Shown here: positions 43,305-57,800 of the stretch, piece by piece
Position numbering within the stretch: position 1 is the stretch's first letter
Layout: every line of letters begins with the position of its first letter
Assembly: GCF_008831285.2 (NCBI RefSeq)
Contig: NC_045141.1
Coordinates: 27,207,315-27,271,314 of the forward strand
Origin: Nymphaea colorata
Taxonomy: Eukaryota > Streptophyta > Magnoliopsida > Nymphaeales > Nymphaeaceae
Reading direction: 5' to 3'
DNA length: 64,000 nt
The notes under the pieces: generated by a model
What the model was told of the DNA's origin: nothing
The model's input: the letters and a program-made list of their open reading frames with translations, nothing else
Databases searched by the model: none
Made by a program: the position numbers and the translations under genes

Positions 43305-45380
43305 TGGGCACCAGTGGGTGGAATTCCCTCTACAGCTGCAAAACGTGAAAACCTTCATCTGTGAGCATCGCAGTGATTGTTGGCTCAGGAAGCCTTCAAC
43401 TTGCACCCCACATCCTACTAACTTTGATTTGATTATCTATGTATTGCCATGGCCACCGTCATCCATCCGTTTCTATCAACTAGTGTCTCCTTCTTATGTG
43501 TAGGGAGGGGTTAGAATTATTGCTTATTACAGGAATACTGGTGTCCATGGTCATCATATGGTTAAGAGTCGTACAAGTATTGGCAGTCATAGTTGTAGTA
43601 TCAGTAGCGTCAGGGCCAACAGTAGCAGTAGTAGTAGTTGAAGAAGCAGATTGAAGAAGAGGAAGAAGAAAGTGATAACGTCATGATGGTGGTGACATGA
43701 TTTACTTTTTATCTTCGTTTTTTCCCCCTTATTTGGTATTGAGTATGAAGGTCACTCTTGTGGTGCATGCGCATCTGCCATGTGTTCCAATGTTGAAACC
43801 TTATAACGTCGTATGCAGGCGGTTAGAGAAACTTAGTGTGTATCTTCGTTTTGTTTGCAGATAAATAATTTAATTTCCAAATAAACTGTTCATAGATGAG
43901 TTCAAAGGAGTTAATTACTTTTTAGATGTGCTCGATTTTGTAGTCTCGCATTCAGGAGGTGCTAACATCGATTGGCATAAGCACAATTCCTCCTCAAGTA
44001 TCAGTGATGCTAAATTTGGGTTGTTCTCTGCAACTGCCGTTGTTTCCCCAGACTTTGGAACGGACAATGCGCATTCAGCAACATTATTTCACTTCTTATT
44101 GCAGTGACATCCAAAGCCACTTTAATTTCTTGTTTGTAGTCATCTTCTTCTCATTTGCTGTCTAGGCCTACAGTCCTAATTGGGTAGCGCATTTTGCATT
44201 GAGAGAGATTTCAGTGGCATATCATTTTGCACTTAACTTTTCGTTCTTCAAATATATGCACTTGTGTTCAGTACAAATACACGAAGAATTGAAGTGGTTG
44301 GTGCCGATTTGTTTTCAGCTCCGCTGCAGTGACCAGGTGTCACCTAGCTTCATTTTATAGAGCATCAGAATATTATTTACACAATAACTAATGTAATTAG
44401 AGCAAAATCCATCAATTTCATTTACCAGATTTCCTCTAAAAGTTTCAACTATTTACACTTATATATGTTGGTTGCACAAGATTCCTCATCTCATCTCTGT
44501 TAAGAAGATTACTATACCGTCAAGTGCTGCCATTGGAGCACACCAGCATATGTGTTTGTAGACGACGTGTCGCAATATGTGGGATCCGGGAACTCAAGGT
44601 ATAATTAGAAGAGCCTTTTCACTGTTCTTTCTGGCCGACAATGTATCCATTACCACTATATTTATTGAATCCACGACGATGGACAAACTTTGCTTCTTCC
44701 ATTCCCGCCGATTTACAGGCATGTTCTTCCCACGGATGTCGTTCATTAGAGTGTTAAATAATTTATTTGGTTGTCCTTGTTTGTGCCTGGTTGTATTTTG
44801 AATTTAAAAATTACAATCAGAAAAACAAAGGAAAAGTGTGATGGAAGATGAAAATATGGTTGGCAGCTATTGATCGGAGGAACATTCCTTTATAATCAAT
44901 TAGTTGTTTCTGATGGTAAAAACAATTGAAGATTGCTCTTGTCTCATTATGTATGTTCTGATAGACACGCCTGACTGGTGAGAGCATATGTAGCCGCATT
45001 TGTAGTTTCTCATGTGATGTTTGTTCCTTCTCTGGCATTAATTCTGCAGATCTCTCTGAAGATTCTGCTCAGAGGGCAACAAATTAATAAATATAAAGTT
45101 TACCGGCCTCCCCGTGCATTTTCTCGAACACCGACTAACTGGTGCTAAAGGAACACCACCATGTTCAATCTTGATCCATAATTTCAGACGTTCTTGCTGT
45201 CAGCGCTTAGTTCAGCAGCTAGGATAGGTCTATGTGCAGTAAAACGACGCGCTCGATCGCTACCTGCCTGACGTTTCACCTTTCAAGTTGTTGTATGTGT
45301 GGACCGTCATGCATGTGGAAAGTGTGCAAGTTTATGAGAGGTAAAGAGGTTGGGATAGTAGCAAAGAAAATGTATGTGCT

Positions 45381-45415
45381 AGAGAGAGAACGAGAGAGAG
45401 AGAGAGAGAGAGAGA
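45381..45415. repeat. (GA)n microsatellite
   Basis: GA run of about 35 bases with one interruption near its left end. Confidence 0.95.
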
Positions 45416-47258
45416 TCAGGCTCTGGATTGTTGAAATATAGCAGGGGATTAGTTCATTTTAGCATGCATTTTTCTTTCGATATTCTTACTTGACGATCAC
45501 AGGCAAAATTTTGTTGTTGGTGATCACTTGCTCAAGTTCCTGGTAGTATTGACGTTCCTGATGGTCTCCATTCTTGAAGATGTATTACGGTTCTCAAGCT
45601 TTCGAGGGGAATATTTCAGCAGTCGCTAGCAGCTGGTTCTGAACTGAGGATTGGAAGCCCGGATATATCGGAAATCAACAAATTCACAGTAGCCATTGGC
45701 ATAAAACAGCGTGGCCATCCACAATTTTCAAATCCTCCAAGAGTTTCCTAATCCGCCGCGAGCATAAGCTGTGCCGCTTGGGGGTAGTAACTCATGGAAG
45801 TTAAGTTTGGACATTTGCCACCCGCGAGCTCGGGGCCACGGAAATGATGGCCGCCGATGCTGCAGAATCACTGATTACTAGTTCAGCCCTAATCTTTCCT
45901 AAAGTAATTTGGAATCAAATTCAGAAGACATGACCTAAGCGGCTAGGAATCCATCCATCGACAAGCTACTTGAGCCATAAGGTGAACGGCTTACATTCCA
46001 TAGGCATACATTTTGGAAGAATGACATTTGTTCTCGTTGTGAAGGAAAAGCAAGAACAATATTGATTCTCCCAAAAAAAATAGGACAAAAAAACCCCGTC
46101 CTGCTAATGGTTATCAGGATATGAAGGACTTGGGTTTTTTCTTTTCCTTGGATACTGTTATAGCAACCTGAATTTTATAGCTATTAAAATGCAATCATTC
46201 ACTTATTTTTCTCCTTTCGAGGAGAGAATCTTATTTCACGTCAACGAAGAATTTTAATTTGGTTGTTGGAAAAAAAGGACAAGATTATTTGACGATGGTC
46301 AAGTTGAATATATATATATATATATGTGGGTGACTTTCTTGTCTGGAAAGCTCAAAAATTCTATTCTCATCTAATAAAGAAAATGATTATATATATAAAA
46401 ATTAAAACCCACACACTTTTGGGAGGAGAAACCGGTGGAATGATCAGTGACATCATCAATGCGTTACAAAAGCATTTACTGTTCAGGAAACTGTAAATGA
46501 AAGTGGGCTGGGTGATTTATTCATTAATGAAATATACACCAAGAAATGAGTCTCAATTGTCATGATGAGGTCATCGTTATTCAATTGAACTTAATGACGA
46601 TCATACTACGTCAGTAAATTAGGGTTGTTGGAGACGATTTTCTTAACGATTGAACATTGTCAATGATTTTTTGTCACTGATGCCCAGTAAGCAACACTGA
46701 TGGTTCTTTGGCGGCTGGGCACAATATCTGATTTTTTTACCAGTGACTTTCGACAGCAACATTGATGCTGCTTAATGATGGTAAAATAGTGTCATTGTAC
46801 ATTCCATTGATTAACAAAAAATGAGTGTCAGTGAAACAATAAATATTTGATATGCGAATGATCGGTCAATGTTAATAATACTTACTACATTTAAATAGTC
46901 ACCTTTATATATAAAAAAAATTGAATGATGACGTTGGTTTTTTATTGGCATCTAGAACTCAAGTCTCTCCTCTCTCTCTTTTCGTGAACTCTCTCCCACT
47001 CTCTTCCTTTCAAGTAGGAGCCCTGGTGTCTCTTCCCTTACCGTCGCCAGCAAGCCCACCGGCGATGGCAGGCGAGGAGCTGTAGGGGCTAATGCCACCT
47101 GGCAGGCCCAGAGTGCCAGTGATGGCCTTGCAAGAAGGAAGAGAGAGAGAAGGGGTTCACTTGGAGAGATAAAGAGGGAGGGAGAGTGGGGAGATCAGCT
47201 ATCTGAGATTTGATGTTCCTTTATATCTAAAAAAAAACTGGAGTCAGCATTCAGGAAC

Positions 47259-47280
47259 TATATATATATATATATATATA
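47259..47280. repeat. (TA)n microsatellite
   Basis: Uninterrupted TA dinucleotides for about 22 bases. Confidence 0.95.
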
Positions 47281-48648
47281 CAAAAGAGAGAGAAAATCTA
47301 TTATCACAAAGCTAGTACTTCTTGTTTTCAAAGTTAGTATATTTTATACACTGTATCAAAACGCTGAATTCAAGCAACTGAACTCCTTTTCTTTATCATT
47401 CACTTCACTTCTCCAATTAAATTATACTTAACGAGAGACATGAGCGATTCCAAGATGTTAGGGTTGCTATGGCTGGGCATAGTGACATATAGAATCCTTT
47501 TACATATGTAAGCCTTTTATTATTGAAACAACTAGCCAAGGTAACTAGGTTTACCGTAGACATGAAAATTGAACGTGTAACTAATATATATATTTTTTAT
47601 ACCCTCCATAGTCCATGCCAACCAAAAAAAGAACAGCTTATAAGGTCCTGGGCCTTACGGCAACCTAAAACATGGGCCGTGAGAGTAGTGATTCTATTGA
47701 ACCATTGTGAGCTCTTTCATTGCGAGCTTTAAACCGACTCACCTAACCAGTTGTAAAAACTCAACTCCTTGTTAATTAGCAACCTATACCGAGTTGGTCG
47801 GGCCATTCTTCTGAAACCCCCTGAGCGAAAGCAAGTTCTTAGTTCGGCTGCTGTGAGGCGAACATTCAGACACAGCGGTGCACCTTTGCTACAGTTGTTA
47901 ATTAATTGATTTTAACATGATCATGCTTCTTTTTGTTCGAACAGTTTCCTTATCATGAGTCACCTGAAGCTCCGTATACTGGAAAATCCATATGGTGGAT
48001 TCAAAAGATGGCTCTGCTGGTTTTTTGGACAGCTAGGATGCTTCGAGCGTCTGGATTTCTTATCACCATGCACATGCCCTTTTTCTGCAAGGTGAGGCAG
48101 TAAGTTCATTTGGGGAGTCTGTGGGGATCATTATAGATCTTTGCAGTGTCAGGAAAGGCAAACGCATGTACAACAGGTATAGAGCAAAGGCCCATCTGTC
48201 GAAGTGATCACTGATCCACGCGCAGTTTCTCCAAATCATAAATCAAAATGAGGAAGGAAAAATTTCAAGTGGCAGCTTCCAACTGTTTGCCTTCAGAGCC
48301 ACAGGCCGCCAAATAAAAATTTTCGCTAGAAGAAAAAAAGGGATGCCGACGTGGGCATCTCAATAAGATTTTCACGAGGAATGAAATGCGGAAAACAAAC
48401 TGTCAGTATGAAGAAGAAGGATATAGAAACTAGCCATCGAAGCAGTAGATCGATGCAGGTGCTAACTCTACTAGTGATAGAGAAATAGCAGAAGCATATT
48501 AAAGCTAGAGTTTCGGACTCCATGAGAGGTGCCCCAGTTCCAAAAAAGGAATCTATTCAAAACCAACCATCACCAAGAAAAGTTGCGATCTACCCGCTTT
48601 AGACGCTATTCAAGAAATCGAATAGCCTTGCACCGAAAAAGACTCAAG

Positions 48649-48672
48649 CTCTCTCTCTCTCTCTCTCTCTCT
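48649..48672. repeat. (CT)n microsatellite
   Basis: CT dinucleotide run of about 24 bases in noncoding DNA. Confidence 0.95.
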
Positions 48673-49190
48673 GTTCTTTCACGCAATTATTGGTTCTCAA
48701 CTTGTCATGGTACATAATTCCACTGTTTGTCAGTAAAGGAATCCTTTTACTGCATCTAAAACAACTAGAGCAGTGTCATATCATGTCGCACTCTTCGCCA
48801 TGAAAATTTAAGGTCTTCCTCTTTGCTCAAAATTCCCAACCAATTAAATCTCAGCAACGCATCGGTTACCGTAAAATGTACACCGCTAATATGCAAATAA
48901 AAGCAGATCCACTTTAAGTTCATCACGTGCTTCAATCTTATATGACCTAAACCTTGCATAAATTCTGTGGCAAAGGCCCCTGCTGCTCCCCCCACCCTTC
49001 CCTTCGCCCCTCACTATAATACTTAATGCGGATTTGAAAAATCTCACATTGGGAGAATAATTGCAAGAACTCCACCTTGGTACGACAAAATTAAGTCGAG
49101 CTGGCCAGGTCCATATCATATCCTGGGTGTGACTGCACATGTTTCAAGCTCATTTGGTTGAGTCACCAGATGTAATGTTCCGGCCGTACT

Positions 49191-50036
49191 TAAGGCTGTG
49201 TATATGGGCTCCAACTGAGCTAGCTCGAGTTCGGCTTGATTTATCAGGCCTTTCAGTAGGGGCGAGAGCGAGATGTTCAGGATTGATCCCAACATTGAGC
49301 AGAAGAAATTCTTTCTAGTTGGCAAATGTATATTTACTTGGCTCAAGCACATTTTGATTTAGAGTAGAGCTTTACAAGGTGAGCTCAAACCTGACTTGAT
49401 AGCTGACTGTAGAGCTATATCAAGCTCGAACTCATTTATGCTCGGGAGATAAAACCGATTGAGCTCAAGCTTGCACCTGGGTTCAACTCGGTAACATTTC
49501 AGCTTGATTGAACCTCGATAACTAGCTATATAGTCGAGTCTATTGGACTTGGGTCTAAGGGCAGTTTCATGAGGCGGGCCGAATTAAAGTTTTTAAATTT
49601 TAACTAGAGTAAAATATCATTTTTCAAAATTTTCAAGTGAAATTTTTTAAATTTACATGCCATTTTTTAAAAAAAAAATTGAGGGGGGGCCGAGACCCAA
49701 GCTAACCCTATCTTGGCTCCGCCCACGCTTGGGTCCAGCTTTGCAGGGATCAAACTGGACACAAATCCAACACTATGAGTTGAGTTGGTTCGACTCACAG
49801 GACACCTTTAGTTGTACATGAGAATACTCCAATTCAATCAAGCAGACGTCATACAACTTGAACTTGACTTGTTTACAAACTCCAACAAGCGCACCTCATA
49901 TAACTTGAACTTGACTTGTTACAAACTCAAATTTTAATTTAATCTTTGTTTAAGAGACAAAGATAAGGTCGATTGACGTAACAGATCGTGTTTGAGTCCA
50001 ATCTGAGTTTGGCTTGAGTCGTTGTACACCCCTAGC
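49191..50036. mobile_element. decayed GAGCTCG-rich hAT-like element
   Basis: The stretch is full of GAGCTC, CAAGCTCGA and TTGAACTTGACTTG-type motifs and ends in TTGTACACCCCTA, the usual end of a common class of small plant hAT-like repeats (minus-strand start TAGGGGTGTACAA). The left end, TAAGGCTGTGTATATGGGCTC, is a degraded counterpart. Flanking target duplications are too diverged to be sure. A smaller element is inserted inside it. Confidence 0.5.
49556..49727. mobile_element. nested 172-bp hAT-type MITE with 8-bp target duplication
   Basis: CTTGGGTC occurs exactly on both sides (49548-49555 and 49728-49735), a perfect 8-bp target-site duplication. The right end reads GGCTCCGCCCACG; on the minus strand this is CGTGGGCGGAGCCAAGATAG, matching the familiar GGGCGGAGCC ends of plant hAT MITEs. 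The left end, TAAGGGCAGTTTCATG, is a degraded inverted partner sharing the GGGC core. The interior is AT-rich with a G-run. It sits inside the larger hAT-like repeat and is therefore younger. Confidence 0.7.
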
Positions 50037-51006
50037 CATTCGCCAAGTTTAGTAATAGGTGTGGCAGTCAATCAAATCAATTAAAGATGGAATTTAAATA
50101 TTGCTATAACTGAAACTTTTGTGTCTCAATTTTCATACAAGTTTGTCTCTTGGTTATACACGCATACGTTAGAAGAGGAGATCAGATCCGGTAAACAAAG
50201 AATAACCGTAGCAATATATATCCATAAAAAACGATAGTGTAACGTTAGACAATATTATTTGGGTGGAAAAGCGTTTTGACAAACAACAATAATAATAGAG
50301 AGGAGAACGTTAATGGTTTTCATTGACACCATGGTCGTATTTGAACAAACCAAGATGACTTTAAGCCTCAGCGTACGGGTCACATTGTTTTTGTGAATTT
50401 GTCAACAAGACAACTCTCCCGCGCCAGAAAAAGTTGGGCAAAGCTTTAATATCAAGCCATATATATGTGTTTTCTTCGCTAATGGTTGAAACTTGAAAGG
50501 TCGAACTAGAAACTCCTCCCTTACCAAGGAACGCCCCCCAATTCACACCAGATAAAGGATAGTCGATGTACTAATGGTTGATAATTCAAGCATCTTTAGG
50601 CACTTAAGGTTTCTCGTAAAAACTATTTTAAATGCGAAAGTTTAAAGCAGTATTCGAATTATGTCTTTCCAAAGTTCTCTCACTCTCTCTCTTTATATAT
50701 ATATATATATATGGTATATATGTGTGTGTGCAGCACCCAGGCCTTCAGCTTCTCAACCAATGCACCATTTGCCTCTCTATTCCGGAGTCTTGCATTTGAG
50801 GTAGAGTCCAATTTTATACGCCTTATAGTAATTAGGCAGAAATATATAATTAATTGTGCCACCTCATTCCTGCTCGCCTACTTTTCAAGGAAAAAAAAAT
50901 CAGGGTTTCATTTAGCAAGCAAATGCCCCTATGTCTTAATGCAGAGGCAAGTACCACACATCTAATTTGGCATAACAGCGTCGACACCAGCGTTTTCAAC
51001 TAATTG

Positions 51007-51440
51007 CACTACAAAAAGTCATGCAGTTACTGATGCAAAAGAAAATAAGTGTCAGTAAGACGTTCCCTTTTGAATGTCAGTAACGAGGAAATATTACTGA
51101 GGGGTAGTGGATCTTCGTCAGTAAAAATTCTTGCCCTTGCGAAGTTCATAAGAAACAGCATATAGCGGTGCGCACTTCACCGTTATAGATCACGTCAATC
51201 GTTAATACCGCTTCCCTTCGTCAGTAAAAAGTATACCGCGTCATTGAAAGTCCATTGCGTTTTGTGCGAAGAAAGGGATGCGGCGAGAACGTTCACCGGT
51301 ATAGGTCCAGGAAAGAAAACTTCAAGGTATACGACAATCATTACTGACGTGTCCTCTAAATCGTCATTAAAGGTTTGTATCTATCCTGACAAGTAAGATC
51401 CGCGTCACAGAAACTCCGTTGTTTTAAGAAACCTATAGCG
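51007..51440. mobile_element. fragment of a CACTA-type DNA transposon
   Basis: The left end reads CACTACAAAAAGTCATGCAG, the classic CACTA terminal motif, followed by subterminal direct and inverted copies of TCAGTAA / TTACTGA, as expected for this superfamily. A matching right end (TAGTG preceded by the inverse of the first 20 bases) was not found, so the element is truncated or its right border is lost. No transposase frame is present; the 3' limit given is approximate. Confidence 0.45.
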
Positions 51441-51860
51441 GTCTGCTCCATCAATTGATCTGCGGTTCGGACTCGTGCGTATCTGTACTCCAAATTAAAC
51501 CTCTTTTCTTGACCAATTGGTCTGCTCCATCAATTGGTATAGGAGTACCATCTCTTTTCATGACCTTGCATAGGCCCCTTTAGTCGAAAGAACTAAACAA
51601 TGGCAAACTCTGCGGATGATTTGGGCTGAACGTTTCTTTGTGGTGGTGAATATGGTCATCTAAGAATGAGATATTCCCAATGAATGAAATACTTTCTATC
51701 AACATACTGCTGGATACACTTTATAGCGTATGGTTAGTTCCTAAAATGAAATGGACTAATAACAATTTGAATGCTATGCTGCAAGAATTGCATCCCGCAT
51801 TTAGATGCATGTTTGTTTTTATTCATAGGCCTCCACCAATCCGTTGGCCTTGGACAGCAG

Positions 51861-51864
<4 letters not shown>

Positions 51865-51893
<29 letters not shown>
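51865..51893. repeat. (CT)n microsatellite
   Basis: CT dinucleotide run of about 29 bases in noncoding DNA. Confidence 0.95.
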
Positions 51894-51896
<3 letters not shown>

Positions 51897-54800
51897 ATGC
51901 CACCTTTTTTTGGATTGCTCCTTCTTGTCTCATCAACCCCCTAAATCGTTTGTTTTGCCATATTTCACCTTCACGTGGATTCCTTGTGGGGGCTATTTGA
52001 AAGATGGGCCCCTTCCCTTCCCTGCCGTGGCCCCTTCCCTCCCCTTTCCAGCCGTGGTTGGGTGCAACCTAGCTCTACAGCCCGACTGCATATACTTGTC
52101 TCTTAGTCTCTGTTTGCAGTTCGTACATCTCTCTTCCTGTCTCTCACCATATTAACATTCATCATTATAAACGGGGTTCTTCTGTCACTGAAATATGAGC
52201 AGGACCATGCTGTTTTTACTTTGTTTGGATGCCCTGACCATCCTGCACGTAGGGCAATTATTTTCCCCACAGTCCACTGCGACTAGTAGAACATCAAATG
52301 GTTGTAGATGTTCCTAATCAAAGATCGCAACGTCATGCTTGAGCTTGAGAGTGAGGATGAATGATATTTGAAAATCATCTCGGATGAACCATTTAAAGCG
52401 ACTGACATGCGAAGTTCAGATTGCAAAAGCTGATGGTATTAAAAGAAACTAAGTGCACATACAACCATCCATGACCCAACTGCTTTCTTTCATTAATGAT
52501 TGAGCACTTAAATATTTTATTGCTCACATCTTATGAATTATATTGTTGTTTCAGGTTATAATGTTTTAACATCTGCATATGTTTTTTCTGAAGCACAAAA
52601 AGTGAATGGTAACATTATTAGCACTACAACGTCGAACCACACTAGTGTTGACATAGGTACAAAGTATCATAGGATTCATGTCTCGGATGGATGGATGAGC
52701 TGAAAATTTGAAAATTAGAAGCTAGCTATGGTGGGTCTAGTTTCCCTATCATGGAAAGGGCGAATATATAGTACACAGAGCTCGGACGGCGGATCAGTTA
52801 CGCTGTTAATACGTACATAACGCTGTCCTTGCTTCGGTTGTGTGGATAAACACGACCACTGTCAATCATATATCCAAATGCTTCCATATAAAGCTTCTTC
52901 CATCCAGTAATGCCATGCACTGTTCTTTAATTCCTTAGCCAGAAATGCGATGGGATGGATGGAGATGCAGTGCTTGAAAGCATGGCTTCCCTGCTCCACA
53001 TGCTACAAATGAATGCCGATACGAAGAAAACCCCCAAAATATGACTGTGAAGTAAATCAGAGAAAATCCTTTTCCTTAGAAGGTTACAAATGGCACGCAA
53101 AAGAGAGAGACTGTGCACGAAGGTGCTGCCATGATCAAAATTCAGTAAGTCAACTGTTCTTCTCTTACCATGATCTCAGCAACACTATTCCAACCTTTTG
53201 CTTTTAGTGTACCAAAAGATACGCTTGAAAGGGAACGGGGGTCCACCATTAATTTGAAACCATGAATTGGACAGCAATCTTGGAATGCAGGTGGCCGGTC
53301 CATTAATCTTTCATTATCTGATTCTAACAAGATTGATCGAGCGACTTTAATCATGGAAGCTTGCTGGGGCTGAAATTTTAGCTGGACACGAAGATGATAT
53401 CCCACCTTGGGGATGGTTCAGCCTCGATCAGATACAGCAGGGAGCTGGCAACAGTTGAGGCGGTAGAAAGCAATTTGCAAGCGATCAGCCATTCAAAATT
53501 TAGAGAAAAGAAGGGCAAGTTTGCCTTCACCAAGCTATTTTACGTGTAAAGACAGGTCACCTGTATTGTATATAAACGTGGGAGTTCTCAAATTGCCAAG
53601 GATTTCAGACTCCTGGCTTTTAAACTCAACCTAGCTAATAATCTCTAGTCTCTGTATTTCAAACGATAGCCAAAGGTTAGCAGCATCCTAAAAAGGAGGT
53701 CGTGGTATATAAATACATATACAATCATACGAATCCACCCTATTCGTATTTACTGTCTTCTCATCTCTATGACAGGGGAAGTGGGTTGAGGAAATAGCGG
53801 AAACAGGAGTGGCGCAGAGAATCTGAGTAGGAGGTGCGAAGGAACTACGGCGCCCGTACCTTGGTCAGTAAGAGCTGACCGCATGCGGTAAACATCTTAC
53901 CCTCCTTTAGTGCGACGTGATGCGTGGGACCCTGCAAGTGGAAGAGCGCCACACCCACGTGAACACCTCTGCGCCTGTCGGACAGCTTCCCGGCCCTGAC
54001 CATTAAGGACGAGCTCTTAGTTTACCACGGGCGTCTTTTCTTTTTCTCTTCGTTTAGGAAAAGAGAGCGATGAACTGACCGGTGAAAGGAACTAAACTTG
54101 AGAAGATGCTCTAGCTTTATTCCGGATTGGATTGAACAGATAAAATGTGTTATGCATGTTTGAATAAATTCATGTGTTTGATATGGTACTAGTGTTACGA
54201 GAAAACCAAGTAAAGATCTGGCGATCGGACAAGCTGCAAGGCTCATGGCCAAGACAGGAAAGTTCAAAGGAGCTTCTATCACGTGTTCCTTAGGAAATTC
54301 AATGAGTTTGTAGCAGAGTTAGTCAAGTTTCAACTGGATGCTATACAGGACACGCCAATTAGTAGAACATAGACAGAAACCTAAACAGTTAGTGGAGGCA
54401 AACTATTCCACCGCACTGTCAGAAATCTCAGTTGTGTTTCACATGAGCCGATTATCTTTCGGATATATATATATATATGTATAGGATAAGAAAGTATGGT
54501 TGGTTGGTATCTCGGCTGTCTCGATTCGGAGAATACACCCGGGACGGTGGATGCATGATACGAATATTTTGATTGAACCCCCAAGCAGAGCTGTCGTGAT
54601 GTGGAGATTCCTCGCCTTCTGCCTTCTCACAGGTAGTAGGTTTACGTGTCATGATATGAGCCGGTGGTGTCAAATCAAACGGCGGTACGACGTCGCAGTC
54701 AGGAGAAAAAGAAGAGGAACTTGGGAATTTCTTTTAAATATAAAATTTTGTTGGAAGCAGCTTCTTCAGACTGGCAGTCGGTGGCCGTATGCAGGTGCGC

Positions 54801-57800
54801 ACGGTGGCGTGTGTAAGAAAAGGGAGAGTTACAGAACCGCCCGTACCTTTCACGATAATGACGGATGGCGTCCCCAACTCGAACTGTTCGTCGGCGGGGT
54901 AGCTGTTTTGACTTGACACTCCCCGTCCTTTCTCCCCTCCCTCCTCAAAGCTCCATCCCATCCCATCTTTCTAAGCTGTCGGTATGTGAGGTTAAAACCC
55001 GCAAACAATTTTTTTTTTTTTTTTTTTTTAAATTGTTCGTAATATTCGGTTGATGACTCGTACACAAATAATTTGTAAGATCAATAAATACATATATAAT
55101 TGTCTCCCGCCAGCTACTCCGTTAAATAATTTGATAATGCTGCGTGCTTCCTATCTAAATACCGCCAATTCCTTCTGTCAAGTTCAAAAGGAAATGAGTA
55201 TTCTCGATGTCGGAGTAAAAGATGAAACTATTAAAAAATTCAAAAGAACAAGGCTTACGTGACTGAATCAGACTCCTTTTAAACGAAGCAGCGAGGACCT
55301 GAGTTGTTAGCCCGAAGTGAAGTCTGAGTGTAGCACGGGGGTTAAGCTGACGGAGATAAGGACCAACATTGTCGTCGTTTAATTTTCATAGGTGCTATGT
55401 TTCCAGAACATATACATATGGGTGTAGTACTGAAGGTGACGCCACGGTACACTAACCACCCCATTCTAGCCCCTAAAGGGCAAGCGGAAGAAGGCTGGGT
55501 TTTCACTCTCATTGGGGAACGTGGAATCTACCCTAAAGATTGAACGAGATTCAGAACATTAACTTTAACATTCCATCAATATGCTTCAATCTTTTTAAGA
55601 CATATTCATAAGACACTTTTAAAGCGACCCTGAGTCTACCAAATGACCCCTAAAATTTTTTCTTTTTCGTTCCATGTCTAGAGTTACCAAAATTGGGGAC
55701 AAGGAACTGATTTGCAAGGAGTTAGTCTAATTTATTTCACTTGAAACGGTGAAGCGAAAATCTATGATTCACGTCGTATGCAAAGGTACCCAATTGCCAA
55801 GACTCCAGGCTAACTGGAGCATTTTACATTAGAAGGCATGAGGGCGTCAAAGTGCGTTTAGACTTCTTCACGTGAAAAGAGCTTGTTGATAGCCATTAGA
55901 GTGCAAACGGCTTTCTTTTAAGCCCTCTACCTCTTTCTTACTTCATATTCAGTGAAAACAACTTGCAAGTCTCGCCAATTAGAAAGGACTATCTCTAGAA
56001 AAGATCTACAGGAATGTGGAGCCAACTTAAAAGAGCTTGAGTTGTGATCGTGGGGCTGTGAGAATGTTTATGTACAACCCGCCTTCATTGACGGCTGAAC
56101 TATTGCCGCTATTCTTCACTTGATAATGTATAAAACGATGCATTATTTAGCTGTTGACAGCTTTGCATCCCCTAATTAATAATTCGCCTCCGTCAACCCA
56201 TTTTAGAATGCTCTTGTCGCCCATCTGCGTGTTTCCGAATTGTTTTGATCATTTGGTGATTGCCTTTTCCTTGGTCGGCCTACTCTAAAGCGCTCTTCAT
56301 CGATCTCTTTCTCAGTGTGTCTACGAGAGAGAGAGAGAGAGAGATAGGTGAGTGAGAAAGAGAGAAATCGATACTTGCAGAGACCAAAATGTATCTCAAA
56401 GACCCAGTGCACTAGAATTAAAATTGGGCGGAGGGTGAACACCTTGGTCCGACCACGATCTGGTGATCCAACCACCATTGACGACTACATTGGAATTTGG
56501 ATTTTAAATGCTTGTTAGTTAGCTGTGTCAAATACATAGGAAATTAGATTCAAAATCATGAAGTTAACCTTTGCAACCCCACTCTCAGTTATCACGGCCG
56601 TGCAGTTCTTAGATGAATTAGCTCTTTCGTGCTTAAACTTGCTTGATTTGAAGGTTTACTGCCTACGATAGATGTATCAAAAGGAATTTGCAAGTCCACC
56701 AGTAAATGATCACAGGAAAAAAAACAGCAAATTATATACTGTTGGAAATTCCCGGCCAGTATATCTCATATTATAGTTTTAACCTACAACGATGTCTTCT
56801 TGAAATTTTCCAAAATATTCCTGTGTTTCAACACTGTTAGAAACTAAAAAATGCGTGCAGAGCAGTTTTTTCTTTCCAATACCAAAACTCTCCGGACTTT
56901 CTTCCCTCAGCTGTTGCGTTCCAAGCTCACACGGTTGGAGATTTCATGATGGTAGTCGTCACCAAAACCCCCAGGACTTGCTCCACGGACGCCAATCTCC
57001 CTTCCATTAAATACGAAGAAACACCCAGATTTTTTTTTTAAAAAGACAATTTCAGATGGGTTGAAGCAAAAGACTTAACACATAGTAAAGAAACATAGAT
57101 ATCAAGAGGAAACAGCATTTCTAAAAAGAGATTGCCTAGCGCGCCTTGCCTCCACAGGATTGCGTCGATGGGATCTCCAGATTGGTTTCAAGTGCTTGCT
57201 CTGAAATCGACGACCCCGACAGACTAAGGAAGACGATATCAAGAAATCCTTATTCATATAGGATAAAATTTCCAAACAGCTAAAGCTTGTTAAACTTTAT
57301 ATTTATACCTAAACATGAAAGCTATTTTCCTGAAACGGAGCATCTGTATATCCCACGATCTCTTGATACTTATACAAAACGCGTGTTCCACCTTAAGTTT
57401 TTGTTACTCCTGAGAGTAAGGCTAGGGTTAGAGCAGACACCTAGATGAAGATATTTATTAATGCCAACTGGAAAACGTACCCTGGTCCCAATCCAACTAG
57501 CAAAAAAAGTTTTTATATCTCGATATTTTGGTGCAGTAGGAGTAATCCATCTTTTCTGTGCTAAAGAACAAACCAGAACCAGGAACCAGGAAAAAGATTA
57601 AAAGCCAACAACTAGCTGAATCAAATTCAAAAAGCGATTTCAGATGCCTTCAATTTTATAAAAGAAGCACTTACACAGTACTTTTGCACAGCCGAAACCA
57701 ATAGTAAATAAAAACTAAGGCCATATGTACGAGGGGCAACAGAAGGTGAAGGACAATTAATATCAGTAAAGCAGAAGGAAATATTTACAAAACACATGCT

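Noticed and set aside
47940..48110. Acceptor-like TGTTCGAACAG followed by an open stretch with hydrophobic runs
   Set aside because: No family match, no partner exon with compatible phase, and no donor that leads to another coding segment.
53142..53405. 87-codon minus-strand frame ending at a GTAAGA donor-like site
   Set aside because: Composition is plausible for an exon but no neighbouring exon or known domain could be found; probably chance.
54500..54916. 138-codon plus-strand open frame
   Set aside because: No recognisable motif, random-like composition rich in Arg, Trp and Cys, and equally open overlapping frames on the other strand.
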